DNA of 64,000 nucleotides from contig DWVP01000003.1 in NCBI GenBank assembly GCA_019120175.1, positions 62,001-126,000 on the forward strand, in the 5' to 3' direction. The notes under the pieces are model-generated. The model was given only the letters and a program-made list of their open reading frames with translations, was not told the DNA's origin and did no database searches. This DNA is from Candidatus Corynebacterium faecigallinarum (GTDB taxonomy: Bacteria; Actinomycetota; Actinomycetes; Mycobacteriales; Mycobacteriaceae). Position numbers and translations under genes: made by a program. Positions 21,377-34,073 of the stretch are shown piece by piece. How positions within the stretch are numbered: position 1 is the first letter of the stretch; the number at the start of each line of letters is the position of its first letter.

Positions 21377-22771
21377 GTGCACCTCCCTACCCCTCACGAC
21401 CACTCTCACGGTGACTCTCCAGATCACTCTCCCTACCTGGTCATCCTCGGCGCCGGGCCGAAGGCCGTGGCCGTCCAGGCCAAGGCCCACGCCCTGCGTC
21501 AGCTCGGCCTGCCTGCCCCGCAGATCACCGTCGTCGACCACCAGGGCACCGGTGGCAACTGGCGCGCCGGTGGCGGCTGGACCGACGGACGCCACCGGCT
21601 GGGCACCTCCCCCACCAAGGACCTCGGTTTCCCCTACCGCACCCGCATCGCCGGTGAGCTGAATACCGCCGTCGACCGGGAGCTCCTGGCGTCCGGCTGG
21701 ACGAGCTTCCTCATCGACACCGGCCGCTACGCCTGGTGGGTCGACCACGGCCACCCGCACCCGCGCCACTACCTGTGGGCCGAGTACCTGCGGTGGGCCG
21801 CCGGGCGCACCGGCATGAACCTGGTCACCGCGCAGGTCACCCGCATCGGACTGCGGGAGGATACCGCGAATGACACGACCCGCACCGGCTGGTCCCTCTC
21901 GGTCGACCGTCCGGACGGTTCCTCCGGACAGCTCGAGGCCGACGCCCTCATGCTCACCGGCCCGGGACGCTCCGACCGACGCATCGCGCCGCTACCGAAC
22001 GTGTACTCCGTGGCCGGCTTCTGGCAGGACGTCTCCGCCGGCACCCTGCCCACCGCCTCGCGCGTGGCGGTGATCGGCGGTGGCGAGACCTCGGCCAGCG
22101 TCGTCGAGGAGCTCACCCACCATGACGTGGTCGACATCGCGGTGATCTCCCCGCTGCCGACGATCTTCACCCGCGCCGAGGGCCCCTTCGAGAACGAGCT
22201 CTACACCGACCCGACCACCTGGACGGACCTGGACGAGGCAGCCCGACGGGACGTCATCGCCCGCTGTGACCGGGGCGTGTTCTCCGCCGACGTACAGGCC
22301 CGGCTCACCGGCGAGGACCGGATCAGCCACATCCGCGGCCGGGCGTCCACCGTCCGCCGCAACAGCACCGGCACCGTCGGCAGTATCGACACCGCCGGCA
22401 TCGAGGTCACCACCGACACCGGACGCACCGAGTGCTTCGACATGGTCGTCGACGCCCGCGGCAACTCCCCGCTGTGGTTCACCCGCATGATGGACGACCG
22501 CACGGTCGCCCGCATGGTCGCCGCCTGCTCAGGTGCGGTGACACCGTCTGCGGCGGAGTCCGGCATCGGCGCCGGTCTGGCCCTGGAGAACATGGACCCG
22601 CCGCTGCTCCTGCCCACCCTCTCCGGCTTCCGCCAGGGCCCGGGCCTGGCGAACCTCAGCTGCCTGGGCGAACTCTCCGACCGCATCCTCGCGGGTCTCG
22701 GCGCCGGCGACGGCACCGACCCGGAGTCCCTGCGCCACCGCGCCTCCTCCGTCGAAAGGATCCTCCTGTGA
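21377..22771 (+). CDS. L-lysine/L-ornithine N-monooxygenase (MbtG-like)
   Basis: 464-residue FAD/NADPH-dependent N-hydroxylating monooxygenase that makes N6-hydroxylysine or N5-hydroxyornithine. The FAD motif is LVILGAGPKAVAVQAKA. WTDGRHRLGTSPTKDLGFPY is the hallmark of the MbtG branch. The NADPH motif is VAVIGGGETSASVVEEL. The start is GTG 21377 with AGGAG 10 nt upstream; the histidine-rich first 20 residues are non-conserved. Its TGA overlaps the GTG of the adenylation gene (GTGA), so they form one operon. With the divergent acyltransferase it supplies a hydroxamate building block. Confidence 0.87.
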   Translation: MHLPTPHDHSHGDSPDHSPYLVILGAGPKAVAVQAKAHALRQLGLPAPQITVVDHQGTGGNWRAGGGWTDGRHRLGTSPTKDLGFPYRTRIAGELNTAVDRELLASGWTSFLIDTGRYAWWVDHGHPHPRHYLWAEYLRWAAGRTGMNLVTAQVTRIGLREDTANDTTRTGWSLSVDRPDGSSGQLEADALMLTGPGRSDRRIAPLPNVYSVAGFWQDVSAGTLPTASRVAVIGGGETSASVVEELTHHDVVDIAVISPLPTIFTRAEGPFENELYTDPTTWTDLDEAARRDVIARCDRGVFSADVQARLTGEDRISHIRGRASTVRRNSTGTVGSIDTAGIEVTTDTGRTECFDMVVDARGNSPLWFTRMMDDRTVARMVAACSGAVTPSAAESGIGAGLALENMDPPLLLPTLSGFRQGPGLANLSCLGELSDRILAGLGAGDGTDPESLRHRASSVERILL

Positions 22772-24522
22772 CCGCTCCCTCCGTGACCGACGCTGCGTCC
22801 GGAACCAGCTTCACCGGACGCCCGGGCGACCTGCGCTTCGGCCCCGCCACCCCGGTCACCCCGCCCACCGTCGACGAGCAGCTGCGCCAGGCCGCGGCGT
22901 CCCACCCGGACGCCCCCGCCGTCGTCGGTGACGGCGGCACCGTGACCTACGCAGAGCTGGACCGTCGGGCCTCCGTGATGGCCCGCCACCTGCGGTCCGT
23001 CGGTGTCGGCACCGGCGACCGTGTGGTCGTGCTGGCCAACCGCTGCGGCTGGCTGCCGGTGGTCGCCACCGGCATCATCCGGGCCGGTGCGGTCTACGTC
23101 CCGGTCGATGCGTCCTACCCGGCCGAACGCGTCGCCTTCATCCTCGGCGACTGCGCGCCGGCCGCGGCGATCGCCGTCGGTGGGGCGTCGCTGCCCGCCG
23201 ACGTCGCCGCGTCCGGCATCCCGGTGGAGACCATCACCGACGACTCCCCGCTGGGCGTGAAGATCCTCGGCGGTGAGGACACCAGCCAGGACGCCGCGAC
23301 CCCGGCGTTCACCGCCGAGGAGCAGTCGCGGCCGACCGAGCCGTCCGACGCCTGCTACCTGATCTACACCTCCGGCACGACCGGCACCCCGAAGGGCGCG
23401 CTGAACTCGCACCTCGGTGTGGCCGCGCACTTCCAGTGGATGGGCCGAATGCTCGGTGAGGACGCAGGCGAGACCCAGCCGGTCCGGATGCTGCAGAAGG
23501 CGCCGGTGAGCTTCGACGTCGGCGTGGCCGAACTGCTCGCCCCGCTGGCAACCGGCGGCGCGGTCGTCGTGCCGTCGCCGGAATGGTGGCCGGGCGACGT
23601 CGACACCCTCGTCGACATGATCGGACGCCACGACGTCACCGTCCTGTCGATGGTGCCCTCGCTGATGCGGGTGCTCTTCGACGTCCTCGACGACTTCGGT
23701 ACGCCGCTGAGCGAGTTGGGCAACATCCGGCACCTGATCCTCGGTGGCGAGGCCGTGCCCGGTGACGTGGTGCGCCGGGCCCGAGACGGCATCGGCTGCC
23801 GGGTCCACGGTCTCTACGGTCCGACCGAGACCGCGATGGACGTGACCTGGGTGGAGTACACCGATGAGCTGGTCGCGGCGGAGGACTTCGACGACCACGT
23901 GAGCCTGCTGGGCCTGCCGGAGGACAACGTGGGTGCGTACGTGTTCAGCGAGGCTGATGACGATGCAGACGGACTCGGCATCGAGGTCGACCCCTCCGGT
24001 GACGCCTGGGACACCCCCGGTGAGCTGTGCATCTCCGGGGCGCAGGTCGGTAACGGCTACTTCGGACGCCCGGAACTGACCGACGAGGTCTTCGTGGAGT
24101 CCCCCTGCCCCGAGGTCGACGGCGGCCGGATGTACCGCACCGGTGACATCGTGGCCTGGACCGAGGTCGGTGGCCAGCGGATGCTGCGGTTCCTGGGCCG
24201 CATCGGCGACCAGGTGAAGATCCGCGGCAACCGGGTCGAGCTCGGCGAGGTCGAGGTGCGGCTCAGCGGTCTGGACGGTGTGCGTCAGGCCGCCGCGGTG
24301 GCCGTCGAGGAGCACGGCGCGACGCGCCTCGTGGCCTTCGTCGTCGCCGAGGACGCCGAGAACGCCGCAGCGTCCGACGCTTCCGCCTTCACCGCCGGGC
24401 TGGCCACGGCACTCGCGGAGTCCGTGCCGGAGTACATGGTCCCCTCCACGATCACCATGCTGGACGCCCTGCCGGTCAGCCCGAACGGCAAGCTCGACCG
24501 CAAGGCGCTGAAGGCGATGTAG
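22768..24522 (+). CDS. Stand-alone NRPS adenylation enzyme
   Basis: 584-residue amino-acid-activating enzyme without a fused carrier. The core motifs are present: LIYTSGTTGTPKG (A3), SFDVGVAELL (A4), GLYGPTETAMDV (A5), MYRTGDIV (A7), FLGRIGDQVKIRGNRVE (A8) and PNGKLDRKAL (A10, Lys). My reading of the specificity pocket is D-V-A-S-I-G-L-M-D-K, which I cannot assign. It starts at GTG 22768 with GAAAGGA 7 nt upstream, overlapping the N-hydroxylase gene. Since the large NRPS has a second carrier domain with no adenylation domain, this enzyme probably charges that carrier in trans, perhaps with the acylated hydroxy-amino acid. Confidence 0.83.
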   Translation: MTAPSVTDAASGTSFTGRPGDLRFGPATPVTPPTVDEQLRQAAASHPDAPAVVGDGGTVTYAELDRRASVMARHLRSVGVGTGDRVVVLANRCGWLPVVATGIIRAGAVYVPVDASYPAERVAFILGDCAPAAAIAVGGASLPADVAASGIPVETITDDSPLGVKILGGEDTSQDAATPAFTAEEQSRPTEPSDACYLIYTSGTTGTPKGALNSHLGVAAHFQWMGRMLGEDAGETQPVRMLQKAPVSFDVGVAELLAPLATGGAVVVPSPEWWPGDVDTLVDMIGRHDVTVLSMVPSLMRVLFDVLDDFGTPLSELGNIRHLILGGEAVPGDVVRRARDGIGCRVHGLYGPTETAMDVTWVEYTDELVAAEDFDDHVSLLGLPEDNVGAYVFSEADDDADGLGIEVDPSGDAWDTPGELCISGAQVGNGYFGRPELTDEVFVESPCPEVDGGRMYRTGDIVAWTEVGGQRMLRFLGRIGDQVKIRGNRVELGEVEVRLSGLDGVRQAAAVAVEEHGATRLVAFVVAEDAENAAASDASAFTAGLATALAESVPEYMVPSTITMLDALPVSPNGKLDRKALKAM

Positions 24523-24538
24523 AAGTCAGGACGCTGGG

Positions 24539-24811
24539 TCAGGACGCGAGGTCGGCCAGCAGTTCGCGCCATGCGGACAACGAGCTGTCCTCGGCCAGGT
24601 CGGCGAAGTCGGCCTGGAAGCCCTCGGCGCGCACCAACGAGACGATCTCGACGAGACGCACGGAGTCCAGACCCTGGTCCATGAGCTCCTCGTCCTCGTC
24701 GAGGGAGGCGATGTCGGTGTCGAGCAACTCGGCGACGCGGGCCTTGACCTTCTCGATCAGCTCGTCAACATTCTGGCTGGTGTCTGCGCTGGTATCCGCT
24801 GATGTCGCCAT
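24539..24811 (-). CDS. Free-standing carrier protein (candidate aryl carrier)
   Basis: 90-residue acyl/aryl carrier protein. The phosphopantetheine Ser is in MDQGLDSVRLVEIVS, resembling the site of EntB/DhbB aryl carrier domains (GLDSVR). It has no isochorismatase domain, unlike EntB. ATG 24811 is chosen because upstream sequence in frame is promoter-like; a weak AAGAGAGA lies before it. It is divergent from the large NRPS across a 157-bp promoter region. It is probably loaded by the aryl-AMP ligase at the end of the locus and feeds the first condensation domain. The opposite strand orientation inside an otherwise plus-strand cluster is unusual. Confidence 0.78.
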   Translation of the reverse strand: MATSADTSADTSQNVDELIEKVKARVAELLDTDIASLDEDEELMDQGLDSVRLVEIVSLVRAEGFQADFADLAEDSSLSAWRELLADLAS

Positions 24812-24903
24812 TGAATCTCTCTTTTCCGTGAGGGGTGTGCAGGTGAAGGTCCCGGTCCGGTTCGGCCCGAGCACGGCGCAGACTGTACCACCCGCAGCAC
24901 GAA

Positions 24904-24922
24904 TGAAGTAAGCCTCTCCAAT
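24904..24922. promoter_or_regulatory. Second DtxR-like box in the carrier/NRPS divergent promoter
   Basis: A 19-mer centred on AAGTAAGCCTCTCC keeps the GCCT core and the right CC half of the DtxR consensus (about 11 of 19). It is 47 nt upstream of the NRPS start. Weaker than the site at 21275. Confidence 0.35.
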
Positions 24923-24968
24923 CTCCCCCGCTCTTCCCCGCTTTCCCCTGAGAAGAAAGGACGTACTC

Positions 24969-27900
24969 GTGACCGACAGCACGGGGTCCCCCACCCTCCT
25001 GCCGTTGACGGCAGCTCAGCAGGGCATCTGGAACGCCCAGAAACTGGACCCGACCTCCCCCTACTACGTCGTCGGGGAGGTCCTCGAGCTCGGACGGGTC
25101 GACACCTGCCTGCTGGCCCAGGCGGTCGCCCTGACCGTCGACGAGTCGGAGACGCTGCGACTGCGTTTCCTGGAGGACGCCGATGGCGCCGACGGCCCGC
25201 GCCAGTACGTCGACCACTCCCCCGCCGAGTTCCCGGAGATCCGCGACATCTCCGGCGCCCCGGATCCTGAACTGCTGGCCACCGCGATCATCGACGCGGA
25301 GAAGGTCGAGTGCGGGAGCGCCTGGTGCGGGATGACCTCCCCAGATGCCGGCCCGTCCAACCCGCTGCACCGCTTCCTGATCCTGGACCTCGGCGACGCG
25401 GTCTGGTGTGTACAGCTGTACCACCACATCATCGTCGACGGGTACAGCGCCGCACTGCTCACCCGCCGAACCGCCGCCCACTACACCGAGCTGGCCGGCG
25501 GCCGGAAGGCTCGTCCCGCGAAGTTCGCGACCATGGCCGAGATCGTGGCGTCCGACCTGGAGTACCGCGACAGCGACGTCTACGGCGAGGACCGCGACTT
25601 CTGGCGCGACCACCTCACCCCGGCCCCTGACACCACCGGACGCGAGGACCTGGTCCACGGTGCCGGAACCCCGAGCATCACCACCTCGCTGCGACTGGAC
25701 CGCGAGGAGATGGCCGAGCTGCGTACCCGGGCGGAGTCCCACGGCCTGGTGTGGTCGGACATGGTGCTCGGCGCCTACGGTGCCTGGCTGCGCAAGCTCG
25801 GAGTCGCCGGGGAGAACCCGGCTGAGGCACTGATCGCGATGCCGATGATGGCTCGCACCACCGGCCCGCTGCGTCGCACCCCGGCGATGCAGGTCAACAT
25901 GGTTCCGGTGCGTTTCCCCCTCGACGCCGGCGCCACCGTCCCCGAGATCGCCGATGCGGCGCACACCGCCCTCGAGCAGGTCAGGACGCACCAGCGTTAC
26001 CCCGGCAGCGACCTGGTCCGTGACCTCTCCCGCGACCCCGAGGTGGGGCTCAACGGTCCGGCCGTGCTGCACGGCATCGGGGTGAACCTGAAGACCTTCG
26101 ACTTCTCCCTCGACTTCCACGGCACTTCCGGGGTGCTGCGCAACATCGCCGGTGGCCCGCCAGAGGACCTTGTCCTGGTGGTCACCCCGACCACGGGGGG
26201 TGCCGGCGAGGCCGTCGACCTGGCTTTCGAGACCGACCCCACCAGCGTGGACGCCGCGACCGCCACCCAGCGGCTCGAGGACATCCGGGCATTGCTCTTC
26301 GCAGAGGGCCCTGTCTCGCAGATCCGTCTGCGTGACGAGACCACCCTGGCCAGCTGGGCCGACGAGCGTGCCGGGTCCCCGTTGCCGGACGCCGCGTCCA
26401 CCCTGGACGAGCTGATCGACTCGATGACCGGCACCGTCGCCGACGACTCGACCACCCTGAGCTCCGAGGAGTTCTCTCGACGGGTCACGGAGGGTGCCGC
26501 ACGGATCGCCGAGTCCTGCCAGGAGAACGGCGTCATCGCCCTTGACCTGCCCAAGGGTGTGGACCTGGCCGCTGCGGTGCTGGCCACCTGGCGTGCACAC
26601 CGCGCCTTCGTGGTACTCGACCGGGAGCACCCGGAGGCCCGACGCCAGCACATCCTCGCCGACTCCGGCGCGGTCGCCGTGCTCACCGAGGACGGGATCA
26701 CCGCGACCGGCGCGTCTACCGCTGCCGTGTCGAAACCGCAGCGTCCCGACGCTGACCTGGCCTACCTGCTCTACACCTCCGGCACAACAGGCACGCCGAA
26801 GGGCGTGGAGGTCACCCGCACCGGCGTGGAGGCGCTGCTCGCCGGGCACTTCCAGGAGCTCTACCCCTCGGCGTCCTTGTCGGCTGCGGCCGCGGCAGTG
26901 CCACCTGGGCACGCCCCGCTGCATGTCGCACACACCGCGTCCTTCTCCTTCGATGCCGCGATCGACCAGTTGGCCTGGGTCTTCACCGGCGCGACGGTGC
27001 ACCTGTACTCCCATGGGACCGTCGGTGACCCGGAGCAGATGCGCAGCGCACTGCTGCGCGACCGCGTGGACGTCCTGGACGCCACCCCGTCATTGGCCGG
27101 CGCGTTGATCGACTCCGGGGCGCTCGACGCCACGGAGGTCTCGACCCTGATCCTCGGTGGCGAGTCCGTGCCGCAGTCACTGTGGGACCGCCTGGCCGCC
27201 AGCGATCGGGTGGACGCGTGGAACGTCTACGGGCCGACCGAGGCCACTGTCGACGCTCTCGCCGCCCGCATCGTTCCTGGTCCGGTGACGATCGGACGCG
27301 CGGTTCCGGGCATGACCGCCGAGATCCTCGACGTCGACGGCGAGGTCGTTCCGCCCAACGAGATCGGTGAGCTGGTGTTGTCCGGCCCGCAGGTCGCGCT
27401 GGGCTACCGGGGACGTCCGGACGCTACGGCGTTCGAAACCGTTGAGAACGGGGACGGCTCCCGGCGTCGCTACCGCACCGGTGACCGCGTGCGCTGGCGT
27501 GCCGACGTCGCCGCCACCGAATTCCTGGGACGCGCCGACGACCAGCTCGAGATCCGTGGCCACCGCGTGGAACCCGGCGAGGTCGAGGCGGCCCTGCTCG
27601 CCCTGCCGCAGGTCACCGGTGCTGCCGTGGGAACCTTCGGGCCGTCCGGTGCGGTGAAGCTGATCGCGCACGTCACCCTGACCGCCGAGGCCGCCGCCCA
27701 GCAGCCCGCCTTCGACGTGCGCCAGGCATTGGCTGCGCATGTGCCGGGCCACCTGGTGCCGACGACGGTCCGCGTCCACGACCGGCTGCCGCTCACCGTC
27801 GGTGGCAAGGTCGACCGCCGGGCGTTGGACGCCCTGGCCGCCCAGGACGAGACCACCGCCGACGCTGCTGACGCTCCTGATCGCGACGCAGACCTCGATC

Positions 27901-30900
27901 AGGACCTCTCCCCGACCGAGCGCCAGCTGGCTGAGGTGGTGGCTGAACTGCTCGGCGCTGATGACACAGACAACTCCGCAGACACCGTGAACATCGAGGC
28001 AGATTTCATCAGCCTCGGCGGTGACAGCATCGGCGCGCTGACCGTCGCCGGTCGTCTACGCCAGCGTGGTGTGGGCATCCAGGCCGGTGACCTGCTGTCC
28101 GGAAGCACTCTGCGCGACATCGCTGCCGACGCCGAGGAGGTCACCACGACCGGTGACTCGGCTCTGCTGGACGCAGCCGTCTCCACGGCGTCCGTGGATT
28201 CGGGCGCCACCGAGGTATCCACCGGGCCGCACGCGCTCGCCCGGACCGCACCGGGACAGCGTCCCGTCCTGGTCGGCACCGTCACCCTGGACGCCACGTC
28301 CGAGGCCGAACTCGACCACTCCCTCTCCAGCACAATCGGCGCGCTGATGACCCGGCACGGCGACCTGCGTGCCGTTCTGGACCGCTATGACAGCAAGCAC
28401 GATGAGCCGCGGATGATCGTGCCGCGGGTGCCGCTTGTCGACCCCTCCGACCTGCTCGTGGACCTCGAGTCGGACGAATCATCTGTCGCAGAACTCGCGG
28501 ACAGTTTTGCCTCACGCCTGGATCCGGCCGCAGGTCGCACCTGGTGCGTCGGGGTGCGCCACGGTGCGGGAAGCACCGACCTGGTGGTGGCGGTGGACCC
28601 GCTGCTGCGCTCCCCCGCAGGGGTCACCGAACTGCTCGACGAACTGGCGGATGCTCTGGACGGCCAGGTCGTCGCACGGGCCGAAGGAGGCCACGGACGT
28701 ACCGTCACCGTGCACGACACCGAGGCGATCCTGGACGTGCTGCCCGAGTTGTTCACTGCGGATGCACTGGCCGCCCCCGCCGCAGCCGCACTGCTGGCCA
28801 CGAATGGGCCGGTCGCGGTGTGGTTGCCTGCCGACGCGGAGAATCCCGGCGGGGAGGTCCTCACCCTCCCGCCACTCGACGAGGACACACGCACCACCAC
28901 GGACCCCGCCCGCCGCGCCCTGCTGCACGCCAAGGAACACCTGGTCAACCGGACTGACGCCACCGACCAGAATGACTCCCCGGCGCTCACGGTCGCCACT
29001 GTCCCCGGTGCCGACACTCTCACCCCGGCGTCCGGGACGGACATCCTCTTCCTCGACATGTCGACCGGTGAGGCCGTCCTGCACGGCGTGCTTCCCGACG
29101 GCGAGACCGACGACCTCACCACGGCTCTGACCGACGCCTTCACCGGACTCGCGGTGCTGGCCCGGACGTCCGACGGTGGGGCGAGCCCAGCCGACCTCAC
29201 CCACCGCGCCGACCAGCAGACGATCGACGCCTGGGAGACCACCTACGGTCCGCTGGCCGACGTCCTGCCGGTCGCCCCGCTGCAGGAGGGGCTGCTCTAC
29301 CACGCCGCGAACGGTGGCGACGGCTACGTTCTCGCCGCCGGTATCGACCTGCGCGGCCGGGTCGACGCCGACCGTCTGCACGCCTCCCTGCTGCAGGTCC
29401 TCGACCGTCACGACTTGCTGCGCGCCCGCTTCGACACCTCCACGCTGGACGAACCGGTGCAGGTCCTCCCCCGCACCGTGGAGCTGCCCTGGCGCACCGT
29501 GGACCTCACCGCGCTGCCTGCCGAGGACGCGCTCGCGACCGCCGAGGTCCGGCTGCACGCGATGGCCTCGCGCCCGATGGACATCGAGCATCTCGCCCGC
29601 GGTCCGCTGGTCGCCGCCGAGCTGGTGCTGCTGCCGGACGACCGGGCCTGGCTGGTCCTCGGCAACCACCACCTGGTCACCGACGGCTGGTCCACCCCGG
29701 TGATGCTGCGTGACCTGCTGTCCTTCTACCACGGCGATCCGCTGCCGGACGCCGCCCCTTACTCCGACTACCTCGACTGGTTGGGGCGCCGCGACCCCCG
29801 CGTCGACGAGGACGCCTGGTCCGAGCGTCTGGACGGTCTGGCCCACGGCACCCTGGTGCGCGAGATCGCCCCGCCGCCTGCTGATACGGCTGACGATGAT
29901 ACGGACGACGCACCCCAGCGCGGTGAGAGCCTCCGCGAGGTCACCGGCGATGGTTCTCTGTCGCCCGATGCTCTGCTGTCCCGCGCCTCGGAGGCCGGGG
30001 TCACCCCGAACACCCTGCTCCAGGCCGCGTGGTCGCTGAGCCTGTCGTCGCTCACCGGCGACTCCGACGTTCTCTTCGGCACCACCGTGTCCGGGCGCCC
30101 CACCGAACTGCCGGGCATCTCCAACACCGTCGGCCTGTTCATCAACACCGTGCCCGCCCGGGTCACCGTCGACAAGGACCAGGACCTCAACGGCTTGCTG
30201 AGCACCATCGGCCGCACCCAGGCCCGGATGACCGCGCACGACGCCACCCCGCTGGTGCGCATCGAACAGCTCGCCGGCTGTGGCCCCCTGTTCGACTCCC
30301 TGGTGGTGCACGACAACTTCCCCGCCGCCGACACCAGCGACGATGCCGATCCCGACACGATCAGCGTCGGCGGCATCCACACCGACGGCCGGACAGACTT
30401 CCCTGTCTCCGTGGTCTCCCCGCCCGGGGACACCTTCCGCATCGTGCTGGCCTACCGCCCTGACCTGGTCGACTCTCGGTTCATCGATCTGGCGCACCGC
30501 ACCCTGGTGCGGGTGTTGGAGTCCTTCGTCGCCGACCCGGGCACCCGCGTCGGTACGGTGCTGGACGGTCTGCCGGGCCAGTGGGCGTCGTCCGCCGCAC
30601 CGCAGCAGGACGCTCCGGAGGCCCCGGCACAGGAAGAGGCACCAGCCGCTCCGGCCGCAGCGTCCGGCGCAGCCAGCGACACCGCCGAGACGATCGCCGA
30701 GGTCATGGCAGCCCTGCTCGACCGCCACCCGGTCGGCGTCCACGAGAACTTCTTCGACATCGGCGGGCACTCCCTGCTCGCCATGCGGTTGCTCGGACGC
30801 CTGCGCCGGGCCGGCCTGGAGAAGGTCACCATCCAGGACATCGTCGAATCCGGCTCACCGTCTGCACTGGCCACCCGTCTCGACGGCGACGGAACGCAGA

Positions 30901-31648
30901 GCGTCCTGCCACTGTCGCCGGGCACCGGCCCCCCCTTGTTCTGTGTTCACCCCGGCGGTGGTCTCGCACTGCCGTTCCAGGGACTGGCTGACCGCCTGGC
31001 CGACCGGTTGGACGAGTCCGGCCCGCTGGTCGGGCTGCAGCTGCCGTCGCCACTGCCGCAGGCCGCCACCCTCGACGAGCTGGCTGCGCCCTACGCCGAC
31101 CAGGTGCAGCAGGTCCAGGAACACGGCCCCTACCGGCTCCTCGGCTACTCCTTCGGTGGTGCACTCGCGCACGCCATGACCGCCGAGCTGCAGCGACGCG
31201 GCGAGACCGTATCCTACCTCGGCGTCATGGACGCCTACCCCGCCGGTGAAAGCCCCGACCTGCCCGCGGCGGACGAAGCGCCCGACCCCGCGGACGACGA
31301 CCTCGCCGCCATGGGCGGAATCGGCGACGACGAGGTCACCGAAATGATCACCGGGAACCTGCGCTACTGCGACCAGCTGCTGCGCACCGCCACCCCGGTC
31401 GACACCAACGGCTTCGACGGGACCGTGCAGGTCATCGTCGCGTCCCGCGCCGGCCAAGGTGCAGCCCCCGCGACATGGGACCCGGTGCCCGCCTGGAGCA
31501 CGACCCTGGGCCGCGAACCCGAGAGCCTCACCCTCGACACCGACCACGCCGGGCTGGTCAGCGACGACGGATGGGACAGCATCGCCCCGTTCATCGGCCG
31601 CGCCCTCACCGGACAGGACGCCCCCTCACCCTCCCAGGAGATCCTCAT

Positions 31649-31652
<4 letters not shown>
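24969..31652 (+). CDS. Siderophore NRPS, C-A-T-X-C-T-TE
   Basis: 2227-residue assembly-line enzyme. C1 (about 10-430) opens with LPLTAAQQGIWNAQKL like EntF and has YHHIIVDGYS (about 150). A1 (about 450-960) has LLYTSGTTGTPKG, SFDAAIDQLA, NVYGPTEATVD and GGKVDRRAL. T1 has FISLGGDSIGAL (about 1017). X (about 1065-1410) looks like a condensation/epimerisation domain whose HHxxxDG site has decayed to VDPLLRSPAG. C2 starts DVLPVAPLQEGLLYH (about 1430) with HHLVTDGWS (about 1567). T2 has FFDIGGHSLLAM (about 1930). The thioesterase has GYSFGGALAHAM (about 2060). There is no second A domain. My A1 pocket reading is D-A-D-D-I-G-V-V-D-K, whose two acidic residues suit a basic amino acid. Start GTG 24969 has AAAGG 8 nt upstream. 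Confidence 0.88.
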
Positions 31653-33307
<1,655 letters not shown>

Positions 33308-33370
33308 GCGGGACTGTGGGCGCGAACCGGGTCGCGTAGGGACACCTGGCTCTCCACACGCGGCGCGAAG

Positions 33371-33431
33371 CTAAGCGTCCCCAATTCGGTAACTCCACCA
33401 CACATGGAATGACCGAATTGGGAACACTTAG
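33371..33431. repeat. Intergenic palindrome B (20-bp arms, 2 mismatches)
   Basis: Arms at 33371-33390 and 33412-33431 start and end with CTAAG/CTTAG and pair at 18 of 20 positions around a 21-nt loop. It lies between the convergent aryl ligase and SRPBCC genes, where it could stop transcription from both sides, though no T-tract follows. It shares its CTAAGCGT end with palindrome A. Confidence 0.7.
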
Positions 33432-33442
33432 CGATCAGGACG

Positions 33443-33928
33443 CTAGCCCTCGATGATGCCGCGGATGGTGTGCAGCGTCTCGGTGATGCCATAGGTCGCG
33501 GTCTCCTCGCGCTGGGCCTCCTGGGCGGCGGCGTCCTCCCCGAACTTCTCCACGAAGTAGGCCTCACCCTGCTCGGTGAAACGGGTGAACTCGGTGAGGA
33601 CGGTCGCGTCATCCCGGCGGTTCACCGCCTCCATCCGGAAGCCCCACTCGGTACCGGACGAGGTCACCCGCCAGGCGAACTCCACGCCCGGCTCGTCGAC
33701 GATCACCTCGGAGACGGTGCTCCACTCCCGCTCGTCGGTGCGGTTGTGACCGGTGAAGGTCGCGCCGACGCGGGAACCCGCGGGAACCTCAGCGGTGACG
33801 GCGTCGTCCCACTGCGCCTTGTAGCACTGGGCACTCCACTCCCCGGTCCGGGTGATGTCGCTGACCAGGGTGTGGACGTCCGCCGGGGAGGCGGCGACGG
33901 TGATGGAATCGCTGAGTTCATAGGCCAT
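33443..33928 (-). CDS. SRPBCC (START/polyketide cyclase-like) protein
   Basis: 161-residue SRPBCC-fold protein. The N-terminal strand ELSDSITVAASPADVHTLVS and DITRTGEWS are typical of the polyketide cyclase/dehydrase branch, which binds hydrophobic ligands in a helix-grip cavity. It starts at ATG 33928; GTG 33952 is possible. A 27-codon luciferase-like remnant ends right upstream at 33953. No enzymatic residues can be read and the ligand is unknown. Confidence 0.75.
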   Translation of the reverse strand: MAYELSDSITVAASPADVHTLVSDITRTGEWSAQCYKAQWDDAVTAEVPAGSRVGATFTGHNRTDEREWSTVSEVIVDEPGVEFAWRVTSSGTEWGFRMEAVNRRDDATVLTEFTRFTEQGEAYFVEKFGEDAAAQEAQREETATYGITETLHTIRGIIEG

Positions 33929-33952
33929 GGGCTCGAGGATAGTCGCCGACAC

Positions 33953-34033
33953 TCACACCTCGATGTCTGCAAGCGCCTCCGACTTGGAGTGTCCGGGAGT
34001 GACGGGAGCGAGTTCGACCAGGGAGTATCTCAT
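33953..34033 (-). pseudogene. N-terminal remnant of an LLM-class flavin monooxygenase
   Basis: ATG 34033 opens 26 codons, MRYSLVELAPVTPGHSKSEA followed by LADIEV, then stops. This matches the beginning of luciferase-like (LLM) flavin oxidoreductases (xxSxLDLAPVxxGxxxxEAL), which should continue for about 330 residues. The rest is absent; the SRPBCC gene starts immediately after. A GAGGA ribosome site remains 10 nt upstream. Confidence 0.55.
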
Positions 34034-34073
34034 GACCCCATTGTCCTCATCTCACGGCGGGCGCCCACCCGGT

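Noticed and set aside
22201..24315. 704-codon minus-strand ORF opposite the adenylation gene
   Set aside because: It is a GC-skew shadow: the plus frame has clear NRPS motifs, while the minus frame is a His/Gly/Val/Asp-rich mirror.
28512..30770. 752-codon minus-strand ORF inside the NRPS
   Set aside because: It is antisense to NRPS domains with recognisable motifs and has no start context or homology signal.
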